Shown here piece by piece: positions 36,733 through 46,064 of a stretch of DNA of 64,000 bases; positions within the stretch are counted from its first letter, which is position 1, and each line of letters begins with the position of its first letter. The translations under genes were made by a program, and so were the position numbers. The notes below the pieces were generated by a model. It searched no databases. It saw only the letters and a list, made by a program, of their open reading frames with translations, and was not told the DNA's origin. This DNA is from JACVRW01 sp963765135 (lineage in GTDB: Bacteria > Actinomycetota > Thermoleophilia > Solirubrobacterales > Thermoleophilaceae): contig CAVXUX010000002.1 of the NCBI GenBank assembly GCA_963765135.1, positions 806,001 to 870,000 on the forward strand. Direction: 5' to 3'.

Positions 36733-37581
36733 GCGAGCCGCTGCTGATGGGGATCGTCAACGCGACGCCCGACTCGTTCTCCGACCCGCAGGGCGCGAAG
36801 CCGCTCGACGAGCTCGTCGCGCGGGCTCACGGGCTGGCCGAGGACGGGCGCCGCGATCGTCGACGTGGGCGGCGAGTCGGGGCGCACCGATCGCGCCGCC
36901 GTGCCGGTCGAGGAGGAGCGCGCGCGCGTGGTGCCGGCTGATCGAGCGGCTGGCGGCGGACGGGCTGACGGTCTCGGTCGACACCTGGCGCGCGCCGGTC
37001 GCGCGCGGCGGCTCTGGCCGCCGGGGCGTCGATGGTCAACGACGTGAGCGGGCTGAGCGACCTCGAGCGTGGCGGACGCCTGCGCGGAGGCCGGCGCCGA
37101 GCTGGTGATCACGCACACGCGCGTGCCGCCGAAGGTCAAGGGCTTCCCGGACTACGCGACGTCGTGGCCGACGTGATCGAGCTGCTGCGCGGAGCGCGCC
37201 GCCGCTGGCCGGCGAGCGCGGGGTGGAGCGAGGACCGGCTCGTCTTCGACCCGGGCATCGACCTCGCCAAGACGCCGGCCGAGTCGATCGAGGTGCTGCG
37301 CCGCCTGCCGGAGCTCGCCGAGCTGGGCCGGCCGCTGCTGGTGGCGGTCTCGCGCAAGGACTTCGTCGGCGCGCTGACCGGCCGCGCGCCGGCCGCCCGC
37401 GGACGCCGGGACGCTGGCCGCCGCTCGGATCGCCGCCGACGGCCGGCGGCGCGGATCCTGCGCGTGCACGACGTCGCGGGCGCGCGCGACTACCTGGCGG
37501 TGCGCGCGGCGCTGGCGGCAACGGCGGCGGCGCCGGCGACCTGCGCGCTCGACCGCCGGGCTGCGGCGGGAGGCCGTGTGA
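36729..37581 (+). CDS. folP: Dihydropteroate synthase-like protein
   Basis: A TIM-barrel pterin-binding enzyme that would join dihydropterin pyrophosphate and p-aminobenzoate in folate synthesis. Motifs: MGIVNATPDSFSDPQ, IVDVGGESGR, VSVDTWRAPVA, MVNDVSGLSD, FDPGIDLAKT, LLVAVSRKDFVG and the C-terminal ILRVHDV. Some active-site segments differ from the norm: HTRVPPKVKG stands where HMRGTP usually is, and DLAKT replaces GFGKT, so it may be a paralogue with altered use. Several extra bases interrupt it. Other folate genes are not adjacent. Confidence 0.78.
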
Positions 37582-38370
37582 GCGAGCGCCTTCACGATCG
37601 CCCAGCTGTCCGACCTGCACTGCGGCTCGCCGCACTTCGTGCCCAGCCTGCTCGACCGCGCGCTCGTGGAGATCAACGAGCTGGAGCCGGACGTGGTGAT
37701 CGTGTCCGGCGACCTGACCAGCGACGGCCTGCGCGCGGAGTACCAGTCGGCGCGCGACTACCTCGACCGGATCGCCTGCGAGCGGATGATCGTGATCCCG
37801 GGCAACCACGACTCGCGCAACGTCGGCTACGTGCACTTCGAGGAGCTGTTCGGCGAGCGCAGCTCCGAGCTGCACCTGGACGGCGTCTCGATCGTCGCGG
37901 TCGACTCGACCGAGCCCGACCTCGACCACGGCGTGATCGGCCGGGGGCGCTACGAGTGGATCGAGGAGCGCTTCGGCGCCCACGAGGCGTTCCTGCGCAT
38001 CTTCGTGCTGCACCACCACCTGCTGCCGGTGCCGGGCACCGGGCGCGAGCGCAACGTCGTGCACGACGCCGGCGACACGCTCGAGTGCCTGCAGCGCGCC
38101 GACGTGCACCTGGTGCTGTCGGGCCACAAGCACGTGCCCTACGCCTGGCGGCTGGAGAACCTGTTCGTGGTGAACGCGGGCACCGTGTCGACCACGCGCC
38201 TGCGCGGCAAGACGAAGCCCTGTTACAACGTGATCGAGGCGAGCCCGGAGCGGGTCACGGTGTTCCGCAAGTACCCGTTCCACGAGCGGGACGCGATCAT
38301 CTCGTTCGACCCGCGCACGTACGAGTACGAGAAGGACCAGTCGCTGCTGGGCGAGACCGCGCACGGCTGA
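37578..38370 (+). CDS. Calcineurin-like metallophosphoesterase
   Basis: This binuclear metal phosphoesterase has about 264 residues. All five motifs are present in order: IAQLSDLHCGS, VSGDLTSDG, IPGNHDSRN, FVLHHHLLPVP and LVLSGHKHVPYAW. It resembles class III cyclic nucleotide phosphodiesterases (CpdA-type), but the true substrate could be any phosphodiester, including a product of the cDPG genes that follow. The GTG start overlaps the folP stop. One extra base lies near 37592; the rest of the frame is clean. Confidence 0.85.
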
Positions 38371-38376
38371 GCGCGC

Positions 38377-39549
38377 GTGGCGGTCATCGCGCTGATCGAC
38401 GGCGAGCACCACCCGGCGGCGGTCCGCGACGCGCTCGCGGGCCTCGACCTCGCCGGCGTCGTCTTCTGCGGCGGGGAGGAGAAGCTCGGCCGGCGGCTCG
38501 CTCGACGAGCACTACGGCCGCCCGGTCGAGACCGAGCCCGAGCAGGCGCTGCGGCGCCTGGCGCCGGCGCCGACGCGGTCGTGGACCTCGCCGACGAGCC
38601 GGTGCTGCCGCCGAGCGCGAAGCTGCGGCTCGCCGCCCTCGCCCTGCATCTCGGGCTGCGCTACGAGGCGCCCGGGCCTGCGGCTCGAGCCGCCGCGCTA
38701 CGAGCCGGTCGCCTTCGACGGCCCCAAGCTGGCCGTGATCGGCACCGGCAAGCGCACCGGCAAGACCGCGGTCGCCGGGCCACTGGGCGGCCCTGCTGCG
38801 TCGAGCGCGACCCGGTGATCGTGTGCATGGGCCGGGGCGGCCCGGCGCGAGCCGGTCGTGGCGACCGCCGACACGGCGCTCGGCGACCTGCTCGCGATCG
38901 TCGAGCAGCGGCGGCCACGCGGCCTCGGACTACCTCGAGGACGCGGTGCTCGCGGGGGTGCGCACCGTCGGCTGCCGGCGCGTGGGCGGCGGGCTGGCCG
39001 GGGCGCCGTGGGAGTCGAACGTGCCCGAGGGCGCCGCGCTCGCCGCGTCGCTGCCGGCCGCGGGCGCGCTCATCTTCGAGGGCTCGGGGTCGTGCATCCC
39101 GCCGGTGGAGGTGGACCGCACGGTCTGCGTCATCGGCCCGGGCGAGCCGGAGCCGCTGGCGGAGTACGCGCTGCTGCGGGCCGAGCTGCTGCTGGCCCAC
39201 GAGGGCGCCGCGCGCCCCGACGGACGCGGTGCGCTTCGACGCTGCGGCCCGAGCCGGCCGAGCCGCTGCCCGACGGCGCGCGCGTGGCGCTGTTCACCAC
39301 CGGCGCGCCCCGCGTGCGACGGCGTGGAGCCGCTCGTGGCCTCCACCAACCTGGCCCGGCGCGCCGCGCTGGCCGACGACCTCGAGCGCGCCGCGGCCGA
39401 GGGCTGCGACGTCTACCTGACCGAGCTGAAGGCGGCCGCGATCGACACGGTCGCCCGCCACGCCGCCGAGCGCGGGCGCGCGCGTGGTGTTCGTGCGCAA
39501 CCGGCCGGTCGGCGTCGACGAGGCGCTGATGGAGCTGGCGGATGCCTGA
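38377..39549 (+). CDS. Cyclic 2,3-diphosphoglycerate synthetase
   Basis: The predicted enzyme closes 2,3-diphosphoglycerate to cyclic 2,3-diphosphoglycerate with ATP. Recognisable segments: ALIDGEHHPAAVRDALAGLD, GVVFCGGEEKLGG, VVDLADEPVLPPSAKLRLA, the P-loop-like LAVIGTGKRTGKTAVAGHW, VIVCMGRGGPAEP, SDYLEDAVLAGVRTVGCRR, GGGLAGAPWESNV and LIFEGSGSCIPPV. Length after repair is about 385 residues, somewhat shorter than archaeal enzymes as I recall them. It starts at a GTG six bases after the metallophosphatase stop and overlaps the kinase gene. About eight extra bases disturb the frame. Identification rests on remembered family sequence. Confidence 0.78.
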
Positions 39550-40427
39550 GAGGATCGCTCCGGCGCGGGCCAGCCCGCGCCCTCGCGCGAGACGATCGTC
39601 GTCCACAAGGGCCACGGCCTGCCCTACTCGAAGGGGCTGATGGCGCAGGCGCTGTCGGCGACGGCGCTGTCCCAGGAGCGCTCCTTCGAGCTGGCCCGGC
39701 TGATCGAGGCGCCGGCTGGCCGAGCGCGGCGAGGCCGAGATCGACGTGGCGGCCCTGCACGGGCTCGTCCGAGGAGGTGCTGCTGGCCGAGGAGGGCGAG
39801 ACCGCCGCCGGGCGCTACCGCCGCTGGCGCCGGCTCGACCGGCTCGACCGGCCGCTGGTCGTGCTGATCGGCGGCACCACCGGGGTCGGCAAGTCGACCC
39901 TCGCCGCGATGCTCGCCGCCCGGCTCGGCGTGAACCGGGTGATCGCGACCGACGTGATCCGCCAGGTGCTGCGCGCCTTCTTCACGCACGAGGCGATGCC
40001 GACCGTGCACGGCTCGGCCTTCGAGGTCGGCGGCATCGCGGGCTACCGCGACCAGGCCGAGCGGGTCGGCACCGGGATCGCCGCGATCGTCGAGCGTGCC
40101 GCCGCCGAGGGCAAGCCGGTGGTGGTGGAGGGCGTGCACGTGGTGCCGGGCGGGGTTCACCCGCGCGTGCGCGAGCGCTGCGTGCTGGTCGAGGCGCTCG
40201 TGGTGGTCGACGACCCCGACCTGCACCGCGGCCACTTCTCGCTGCGCCCCGGGATCCGGCCCGCCGAGCGCTACCTCGCCCACTTCGAGGAGATCCGGCG
40301 GCTGCAGGACCACCTCTGGGAGCGGGCCCGCTCGGAGAGCGTGGCGATCATCGACAACGCCAACGTGGACCACACGCTGGCGCGGCTGATGGAGCTGGTG
40401 CTGGACGCGGTGCGGGAGGACAGCTGA
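39542..40427 (+). CDS. 2-phosphoglycerate kinase
   Basis: The kinase phosphorylates 2-phosphoglycerate to 2,3-diphosphoglycerate, the substrate of the synthetase encoded just before it. The N-terminal ATP-cone-like part reads IVVHKGHGLPYSKGLMAQAL, as in archaeal 2PGK proteins. The kinase core has the P-loop LIGGTTGVGKSTLAAMLA, ATDVIRQVLRAFFTHEA, VVEGVHVVPGG and a late RYLAHFEEIRRLQDHL. The ATG at 39542 overlaps the synthetase stop. The first 40 codons and the stretch near 39770 contain frame breaks; from 39800 on the frame is clean. Two enzymes in one operon support cDPG synthesis strongly. Confidence 0.82.
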
Positions 40428-40466
40428 CCGCTCGGCGGCCGCCTCGCTCGCTAGGGTCCCCGCCCT

Positions 40467-41539
40467 ATGACGGTCCTCCAGCGCAAAGAGCTCGAGTCCA
40501 GCCCGCTCGCCGACCTGCACGCGATCGCGTCCGAGCTCGGCCTGGAGGGGTTCCGCAGCAAGCGCAAGGGCGACCTGATCGGCGCGATCCTGGATGCGCA
40601 GGGCGGCGAGGACGACGAGCCCGCCGACGCGCCCGAGCCCGTAGCGGACGAGCCCGAGCCGGACGAGGTTCCGTCCGAGGAAGCGCTCGAGGGGCCGCCC
40701 GAACCGCGAGGCCGAGTCGCCCGGAGAGGGCGAGCTCGAGGTCGTCGAGGAGGAGCCCGAGGTCGAAGAGGAGGTCTCCGACGAGGAGATCCTCACCGGC
40801 CCGCTCGACATCCTCGCCAACGGCTCCGGCTTCCTGCGCGCTCGACCCGGCCGGGCAGTCGCGCGGGGACGTGTACGTGTCGCCCGCCCAGATCCGCCGC
40901 TGCGAGCTGCGCTCGGGCGACGAGGTCAGCGGCCCCGTCCGTCCGCCGCGGCGCAACGAGCGCCACCCCTCGCTGATCCGCGTGGAGACCGTCAACGGCG
41001 CCGACGCGGAGCCGCCCGAGCAGCGGCCCTGGTTCGGCGAGCTGACGCCCGTGGCCCCCAAGGAGCGCGCTGCGGCGAGCTCGAGCGGCGTGTCCTTCGG
41101 CGAAGGGCTCGCGCGTCGCGATCGTCGGGCCGCCCGGCGCCGGCGCCACCCCGCTGCTGCGCGAGGCCGTCAAGGCGCTGCGGAGGACCCGGACGTGGCC
41201 GTCCAGATCGCGCTAGCCGGCGTGCGGCCCGAGGAGGTCGCCGGCTGGCGCGAGCTCGGCCCGCCCGTGGTCGGCGGCAGCTTCGAGCGCTCCCCCGAGG
41301 CCCAGGCGCAGGCCGCCGAGCTGGCGGTCGAGCGCGCCAAGCGCCAGGTCGAGCGCGGCGGGCACGCCGCTGGTCGCGATCGACTCGCTCGCACGGCGCT
41401 GCCGCCCGGCACCCGCCGGCGCGTGTTCGGCGCCGGGCGCGCCACCGAGGAGGGCGGCACGCTGACGATCCTCGCCGTCGCGGGCGAGGACCGCGAGGTG
41501 CTCCACTGGGCCACCTCGTGGGTGGACCTGTCTACTTGA
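40467..41539 (+). CDS. Degenerate Rho-like protein (Rho N-domain, CSD, altered ATPase core)
   Basis: The domain order is that of transcription terminator Rho: a Rho-N helix bundle (LHAIASELGLEGFRSKRKGD), an acidic linker, the cold-shock-like RNA-binding domain (GPLDILANGSGFLR, DVYVSPAQIRRCELRSGD, HPSLIRVETVNG) and a RecA-type core. The core is abnormal. The Walker A reads GPPGAGATPLL where Rho has AGKT, DERPEE is GVRPEE, and the protein ends soon after ATEEGGTLTILAVAGED, without the C-terminal EFKGTGNMEL region. The total is about 355 residues. It may bind RNA without ATPase-driven termination. Frame breaks near 40705, 40845 and 41110 leave some doubt over core residues. Confidence 0.65.
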
Positions 41540-42905
41540 CGACGAGTGTCTCGGCCATCGTGGTCGGGTGCACCAGGCAGACCAGCCGGTAGGTCCCCTT
41601 CACTCTCGGCGTCACGCTGTAGCTCTCGCCGGCACGACTCCCCCAGTAGACCGACGAGAACCCGCGCGGGCCGTTGGCGACGGTCACGCTGTGCGGTTGT
41701 GACCCCGTGAAGCTCCACGTCACGGTCTCGCCCACCTTCGCGGTGATCTTGCCGGGCTGGAAGAACTGGTCGCCGACCTCCAGCGCGCTGCCGTCGAACG
41801 CGCCGAACACGCCCTTCGGCTTCGACAGCTGCGGCACGACCAGGTCGTAGTCGGGCGTGCGGTCGTAGCGCGGCGGCTTGTTGATCTCGACGATGTCGTC
41901 GGGCAGCTTGCCGCAGCGCTTGACCGAGTCGTCCTCCACGAACCAGGTCGCCCAGAAGCCCATCGCGGCCACGTGCAGGTTGTGGTTGTCGTGCACCGCC
42001 GTCCGCCGCAGGACCTCGCCCTGCGAGATCGGGATGCCCTTGGCGGTGGCGTAGGCGCCGGTTCCGATCGGGCCGGGCTCGTGCAGGATCGGCCTGATCG
42101 CGTTGTACGGATGGGTCGGCAGGCCGTGGTAGACGGGCGCCTTGAACAGGCGCCGCTGGCAGGTGCGGCTGTCGAGCGCCTGGTACTTGCCGCCGCCGTG
42201 CTGGTGCGACGAGGCCACCAGCATGCGGCCGCTGAACGGGGCGACCCAGTCGCTCGAGTTGACGTAGTTGGAGCCCTTGCGGCCACCGCCCGCGACGTCG
42301 TAGGACATCCCGTTCGCGAGCTGCGCGCAGTCGCCGATCACGATCGGGATGATCGACTTGCGCGGCTCGGTCGTGTACCAGACGCGCGTGCGCACGTAGA
42401 AGCTCTTGGGGCGCTTGTAGTGGTTCATCACCATCGCGGTGAGCGACCAGTCGGGCGCCGTGCCGTCGGCCTTGCGGTTGTTGATGCCGTAGGTCCCGCG
42501 CGAGCTCTTCGGCAGCGTCATCTGCGGATGCCCGAGCGGGTGCTCCTCGCCGCGGCCGCCGATGAAGCCCACGCCGGGCCAGCAGCTGCCCGAGCCCTGG
42601 TCCACGCGCCCGGGCGCGAAGTAGAGGAAGTGGTGGACCATCATCTTCGCGATCGGGAGCGGCTTGGCCTTGGGGTCCTTGGAGTCGACCAGCGCCATCT
42701 CCTTGAAGCCGAGGATGTAGCCGGGCTGCTTGGGCGCGCCGATCCCGTCCGCCGCGAGCGTGACCTGGTGCGTGTCGTGCACGTAGGGCAGGGAGTCGAT
42801 CTTCGGCGAGTAGAGCGTGAGCAGGCGCTCCTTCGCGTTCGCCGCGGGGGCGGCCACGAGTCCGATCGACATGACGGCGACGGCTGCCGTCAGCAGCTTG
42901 CGCAT
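41532..42905 (-). CDS. Exported PHM-like copper monooxygenase-type protein fused to a cupredoxin
   Basis: The product is a 457-residue secreted protein with signal RKLLTAAVAVMSIGLVAAPA. Candidate copper ligands are His91-His92 (MMVHHFLYF), His162 (MVMNHYKRP), His234/His236 (ASSHQHGGG) and Met315 (HVAAMGFW). Their order and spacing match peptidylglycine alpha-hydroxylating monooxygenase (HH, H, HxH, M). A C-terminal plastocyanin-like domain (about 375-457) has all type I ligands: His405 (SQPHSVT), Cys443, His446 and Met450 (CLVHPTTM). The frame is clean and the stop overlaps the Rho-like gene end. The ligand pattern is seen; the monooxygenase role is inferred. Confidence 0.65.
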   Translation of the reverse strand: MRKLLTAAVAVMSIGLVAAPAANAKERLLTLYSPKIDSLPYVHDTHQVTLAADGIGAPKQPGYILGFKEMALVDSKDPKAKPLPIAKMMVHHFLYFAPGRVDQGSGSCWPGVGFIGGRGEEHPLGHPQMTLPKSSRGTYGINNRKADGTAPDWSLTAMVMNHYKRPKSFYVRTRVWYTTEPRKSIIPIVIGDCAQLANGMSYDVAGGGRKGSNYVNSSDWVAPFSGRMLVASSHQHGGGKYQALDSRTCQRRLFKAPVYHGLPTHPYNAIRPILHEPGPIGTGAYATAKGIPISQGEVLRRTAVHDNHNLHVAAMGFWATWFVEDDSVKRCGKLPDDIVEINKPPRYDRTPDYDLVVPQLSKPKGVFGAFDGSALEVGDQFFQPGKITAKVGETVTWSFTGSQPHSVTVANGPRGFSSVYWGSRAGESYSVTPRVKGTYRLVCLVHPTTMAETLVVK

Positions 42906-42948
42906 CGCTCCTCCTCCTCAGGAAAATTGCAGCGCGACTGCGAGAATC

Positions 42949-43419
42949 CTAGCGCCGGTAGGCGACCGCGCGCCAGCTCGGCTCAGGAGAGAGCTCGATC
43001 AGCTCGAAGTTGCGGTCCGGCTGGGCGTACCCGAAGGAGTGCGTGTGCTCGTCGAACACGATCTCCAGCTCGCCCTCCATCACACGCTGGTCGAGCCAGG
43101 CGCCGCGGAACACGAGCCGGCGGATCCAGTGCACGAGCGAGCGCTCGGAGGGGCCGTTGAGATCGCCCCAGCAGAAGTTGATGTGCTCGCCCAGCTCGGA
43201 CTGCGGCTCCGGCACCTCGCCGTTGACCGCGAGGTTCACGAGATCCTCGCGCTCGTGGTCGCCGAGCGCGCCGCCGACGAACCCGAGCTTCGCGGCGGCC
43301 TGCTCCACGCGCTCGGTGAAGTCACGCTCGTTGAACGTGAAGCGAAGCTCGCCGTACTCCAGCACGTAGTCGGAGCCAGACTCGTAGTTGCCGCGTTTTG
43401 CCGTATCCATGTTCATCAT
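42949..43419 (-). CDS. Conserved hypothetical protein
   Basis: The product is a 156-residue acidic soluble protein with no signal peptide or membrane segment. It reads as mixed alpha/beta, with YVLEYGELRFTFNERDFTER and LVHWIRRLVFRGAWLDQRV. I do not recognise the family. The first three Met codons (43419, 43416, 43410) are all possible starts. It follows the PHM-like gene's promoter side on the same strand. The frame is intact and codon use matches its neighbours. Confidence 0.6.
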   Translation of the reverse strand: MMNMDTAKRGNYESGSDYVLEYGELRFTFNERDFTERVEQAAAKLGFVGGALGDHEREDLVNLAVNGEVPEPQSELGEHINFCWGDLNGPSERSLVHWIRRLVFRGAWLDQRVMEGELEIVFDEHTHSFGYAQPDRNFELIELSPEPSWRAVAYRR

Positions 43420-43525
43420 CCGCGGGCGGAGCCCGGCGCGTCGTCATCCTACGGCCGATTCCTTCACCGCCGAGAGGTCTGCAACCCGATTTGCAGGTCA
43501 CCGGTGGTGAGGGGCGGTTGGCGAC

Positions 43526-43557
43526 GACGCCCTGCCGCCGGGGGGCGGCAGGGCGTC
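43526..43557 (-). terminator. Strong hairpin terminator after the BNR-repeat gene
   Basis: A perfect 14-bp stem (GACGCCCTGCCGCC with GGCGGCAGGGCGTC) closes a GGGG loop, beginning 7 bases beyond the stop of the gene at 43565. There is no T tract, as usual in this GC range. Confidence 0.8.
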
Positions 43558-43564
43558 TGACCGT

Positions 43565-45124
43565 CTACGGGCCGGTGACGGATGCGGTCGTGGAGAACAC
43601 GTCGGTGCGGTTCGCCAGGTTGCCGCTGTTGGCCCGGACGTGGAATGGCTTGAAGCCGGGCTCCAGGCCGCCGCCGGCGAAGTCGAGGCCGGCGTAGTCG
43701 CCGACGAAGTAGCCGAGCGCATCCGGGGCCGTCGTCATGTCGAACGAGCCCGTGCCGTCACCGGGGGTCACCACTCCGGGCGTACCGTTCCCAACCCGCT
43801 CCTCGGTCCAGTTGGCCCCGCCGTCGACGGAGCGCAGGAGCCACACGTCGGTGGTGAGCGGTGGGGTGGTCGCGGGATCGTCGAAGCGGAAGTCGTAGTG
43901 CTGCACGGCCACCGTTCCGTCGTCCGCGACCCTCACGGTCGGAATGAACGCCTGGTTGACGCCGCCGACCTTGCTGATCCGCTGCGTGTCCGACCAGGTC
44001 AGTCCTCCGTCCGTGGAGCTCGAGAAGGCGATCTGCTCCTGACCGGTGAAGCGATCGTCCTGCCAGACGACGTACAGCGCGCCGCTGTCGTCGTCGACGG
44101 CGATCTGCGGGATCAGGTCGCCGGTGCGCACGCCGTGGCCGTCGGCCGGATCGGTCACGCCGTCCGTGATCATGCGATCGATCTCGATCGGGGCAGACCA
44201 GGTGTCGCCCTTGTCGGTCGAACGCATCACGGCTGCGGTGAAGCCGCGGTCGGCGTTGGCGCCGACGTTGCGGATCAGGTTGAACAGCATCACCAGGTCG
44301 CCGTTCGGGAGCACCACGATCTGGTTGCCGATCGTCTGGGCCTTGTTGCCAGGGTCGAAGATCGGCTTCACCACGTCGTACGAGGCGCCGTTGTCGTCCG
44401 AGCGCGCGAACCAGGCGATCGAGCGGAATGCCGCGGCCCGCTCGCCCGCGCGGGCGCTGGCCCTCTCGTTTGGAGCCACGATGCGCTGCCAGGTCACATA
44501 GACGAACCGCGAGTCGATCGGATCGGCGGTGATCGTCTCCTTGTCGTTGAAGAAGTTCGCACGGTCGTCGAACTTGACGACCACGGGGTCCTCCCAGTTG
44601 GCGCCCTTGTCCAATGACCGCGAGGTCAGCACGGCGTTGGCCACGTTGGAGTCGTTGATCGCCAGCGCCACCTGGTGTGGCACGCCGTTGGGCGAGAACG
44701 ACACCCACGGATCGGTGGCGCGCTCGAAGTCGCCGCCGTTGGCGGCCGTGCCTCCCGTGCAGCGGCTGAACTTGGCCTGTCCGGTGTCGGAGGCGGAGCT
44801 GATCGGCGGGATGGTCCAGGTGGTACCGCCGTCCAGGCTGTAGGCGCTCAGGTTCCCACTCGCCCCGCCGTTGGACCAGCGATCCTGCTGCCAGTCGCCC
44901 ACCAGGTTGTTGTCGTCGGCCAGACTCACGTCGACCCACGGCTCGACCTCGGCGCTTCGGAACACAGTCCCGGTCTGCGGGGCCCCCTCGCACCCCGCGG
45001 CGAACGGACTCGCTCCGCTCACCGGGATCAGAGGATCGACGGCAGCTCCCGCGGTTGCCGGAACGATCCCTGCGGCCACGAACGCCGTAAGGACCGCCGT
45101 GCGGCGGGCGAAGGCTCCGAGCAT
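43565..45124 (-). CDS. Secreted BNR/Asp-box repeat (sialidase-like propeller) protein
   Basis: This 519-residue exported protein starts at ATG 45124 behind GAAAGGA. The signal peptide is RRTAVLTAFVAAGIVPATAG. Several Asp-box repeats mark a six-bladed propeller: SLDGGTTWTIP, SLDKGANWEDP, SDDNGASYDV, STDKGDTWSAP, STDGGLTWSD and SVDGGANWTEE. The catalytic Arg triad and FRIP motif of true sialidases are not evident, so it may bind or cleave another glycan, or be structural. The frame is clean, and a terminator follows directly. Confidence 0.82.
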   Translation of the reverse strand: MLGAFARRTAVLTAFVAAGIVPATAGAAVDPLIPVSGASPFAAGCEGAPQTGTVFRSAEVEPWVDVSLADDNNLVGDWQQDRWSNGGASGNLSAYSLDGGTTWTIPPISSASDTGQAKFSRCTGGTAANGGDFERATDPWVSFSPNGVPHQVALAINDSNVANAVLTSRSLDKGANWEDPVVVKFDDRANFFNDKETITADPIDSRFVYVTWQRIVAPNERASARAGERAAAFRSIAWFARSDDNGASYDVVKPIFDPGNKAQTIGNQIVVLPNGDLVMLFNLIRNVGANADRGFTAAVMRSTDKGDTWSAPIEIDRMITDGVTDPADGHGVRTGDLIPQIAVDDDSGALYVVWQDDRFTGQEQIAFSSSTDGGLTWSDTQRISKVGGVNQAFIPTVRVADDGTVAVQHYDFRFDDPATTPPLTTDVWLLRSVDGGANWTEERVGNGTPGVVTPGDGTGSFDMTTAPDALGYFVGDYAGLDFAGGGLEPGFKPFHVRANSGNLANRTDVFSTTASVTGP

Positions 45125-45216
45125 GGTGCGTCCTTTCTCGAATGGCTCCTGCTTCCGTGCAGGTAGGCCCATTTCGGCGCTACCCGTGCCCTGACGCCAC
45201 GAAACGCGCAGCCGGT

Positions 45217-46005
45217 CTAGCGCGTGGCCGTCGACTTGTGGATCACCCAGCCGAGGCCCGCGGAGGGTTGGCTCGGCAGCGCGCGCAGGTCCGCCAGGCC
45301 CGCCCGTAGCTCGTCTTCGCGCGTGCCGGGCAGCTGCACCAGCGCGCCGAGCGCGCTCTCGATCACGTCCCCTGCGTAGTTCGCCTGGCCGGGTAGTTCG
45401 TCGTCCTGCCACCAGACGGGGCGCTCGCCCTCGTCGACGTCGCGGAAGCCGGCCTCCGCTAGCCAACCCGGCAGCCGGGTGCCGGCGTCGCTCCAGCCCG
45501 ATTCCGCCATTCCGCGAACCATCGCGTCGAACAGCGCCTCGATCGCCGGCGTCGAGGGCTGCGCGTGGCAGGTCCCGTAGTCGACCTCGATGGCGGTTAT
45601 GACGCCGCCCGCGACCAGCACCCGTCGCGCCTCGCGGAGCGCCTCAGGCGGGTCCGCGACGTGCTCGAGGAACCACATCATCCACACGTGGTCGAAGGAC
45701 TCGTCGTCGAAGGGAAGCGCAAGGGCATCGCCTTCGGTCAACGTCGCCTCGACTTCGGCGCGCGCCAGGTGAGCGCGAGCGAACTCGAGTTGTTTCGACT
45801 CGATGTCGACGCCAGAGAGGCGCACGCCCGGGTACTCCTGCCCGAGCACTGCCAGCACCGCGCCCACTCCGCACCCGACCTCGAGCAGCCGGGTTCCCTC
45901 TTCGAGCCGCGTCCCGTCGCAGATCAGCCGATGTCGCCAGTGCTCCGCCTGCTCCACGAGCCGCTGCTGCTCGGGCGTCCCGTAGCCGTGGACGTACGCG
46001 GTCAC
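45217..46005 (-). CDS. Class I SAM-dependent methyltransferase (UbiE-like)
   Basis: This 262-residue methyltransferase has motif I RLLEVGCGVGAVLAVLG, acidic residue motif LSGVDIESKQL, GDALALPFDDESFDHVWMMW and the post-motif EALREARRVLVAGG typical of the UbiE/COQ5 and arsenite-type groups. The substrate is unknown. It is divergent from the DHA2 exporter, with starts 60 bases apart, so a shared resistance or export function is possible. The frame is intact. Confidence 0.85.
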   Translation of the reverse strand: MTAYVHGYGTPEQQRLVEQAEHWRHRLICDGTRLEEGTRLLEVGCGVGAVLAVLGQEYPGVRLSGVDIESKQLEFARAHLARAEVEATLTEGDALALPFDDESFDHVWMMWFLEHVADPPEALREARRVLVAGGVITAIEVDYGTCHAQPSTPAIEALFDAMVRGMAESGWSDAGTRLPGWLAEAGFRDVDEGERPVWWQDDELPGQANYAGDVIESALGALVQLPGTREDELRAGLADLRALPSQPSAGLGWVIHKSTATR

Positions 46006-46064
46006 CGCGCCGAGGCTACTCCTGGCGCGGCTGGCCCGGTCAGCTATGGGAACATCCGGAAGCG

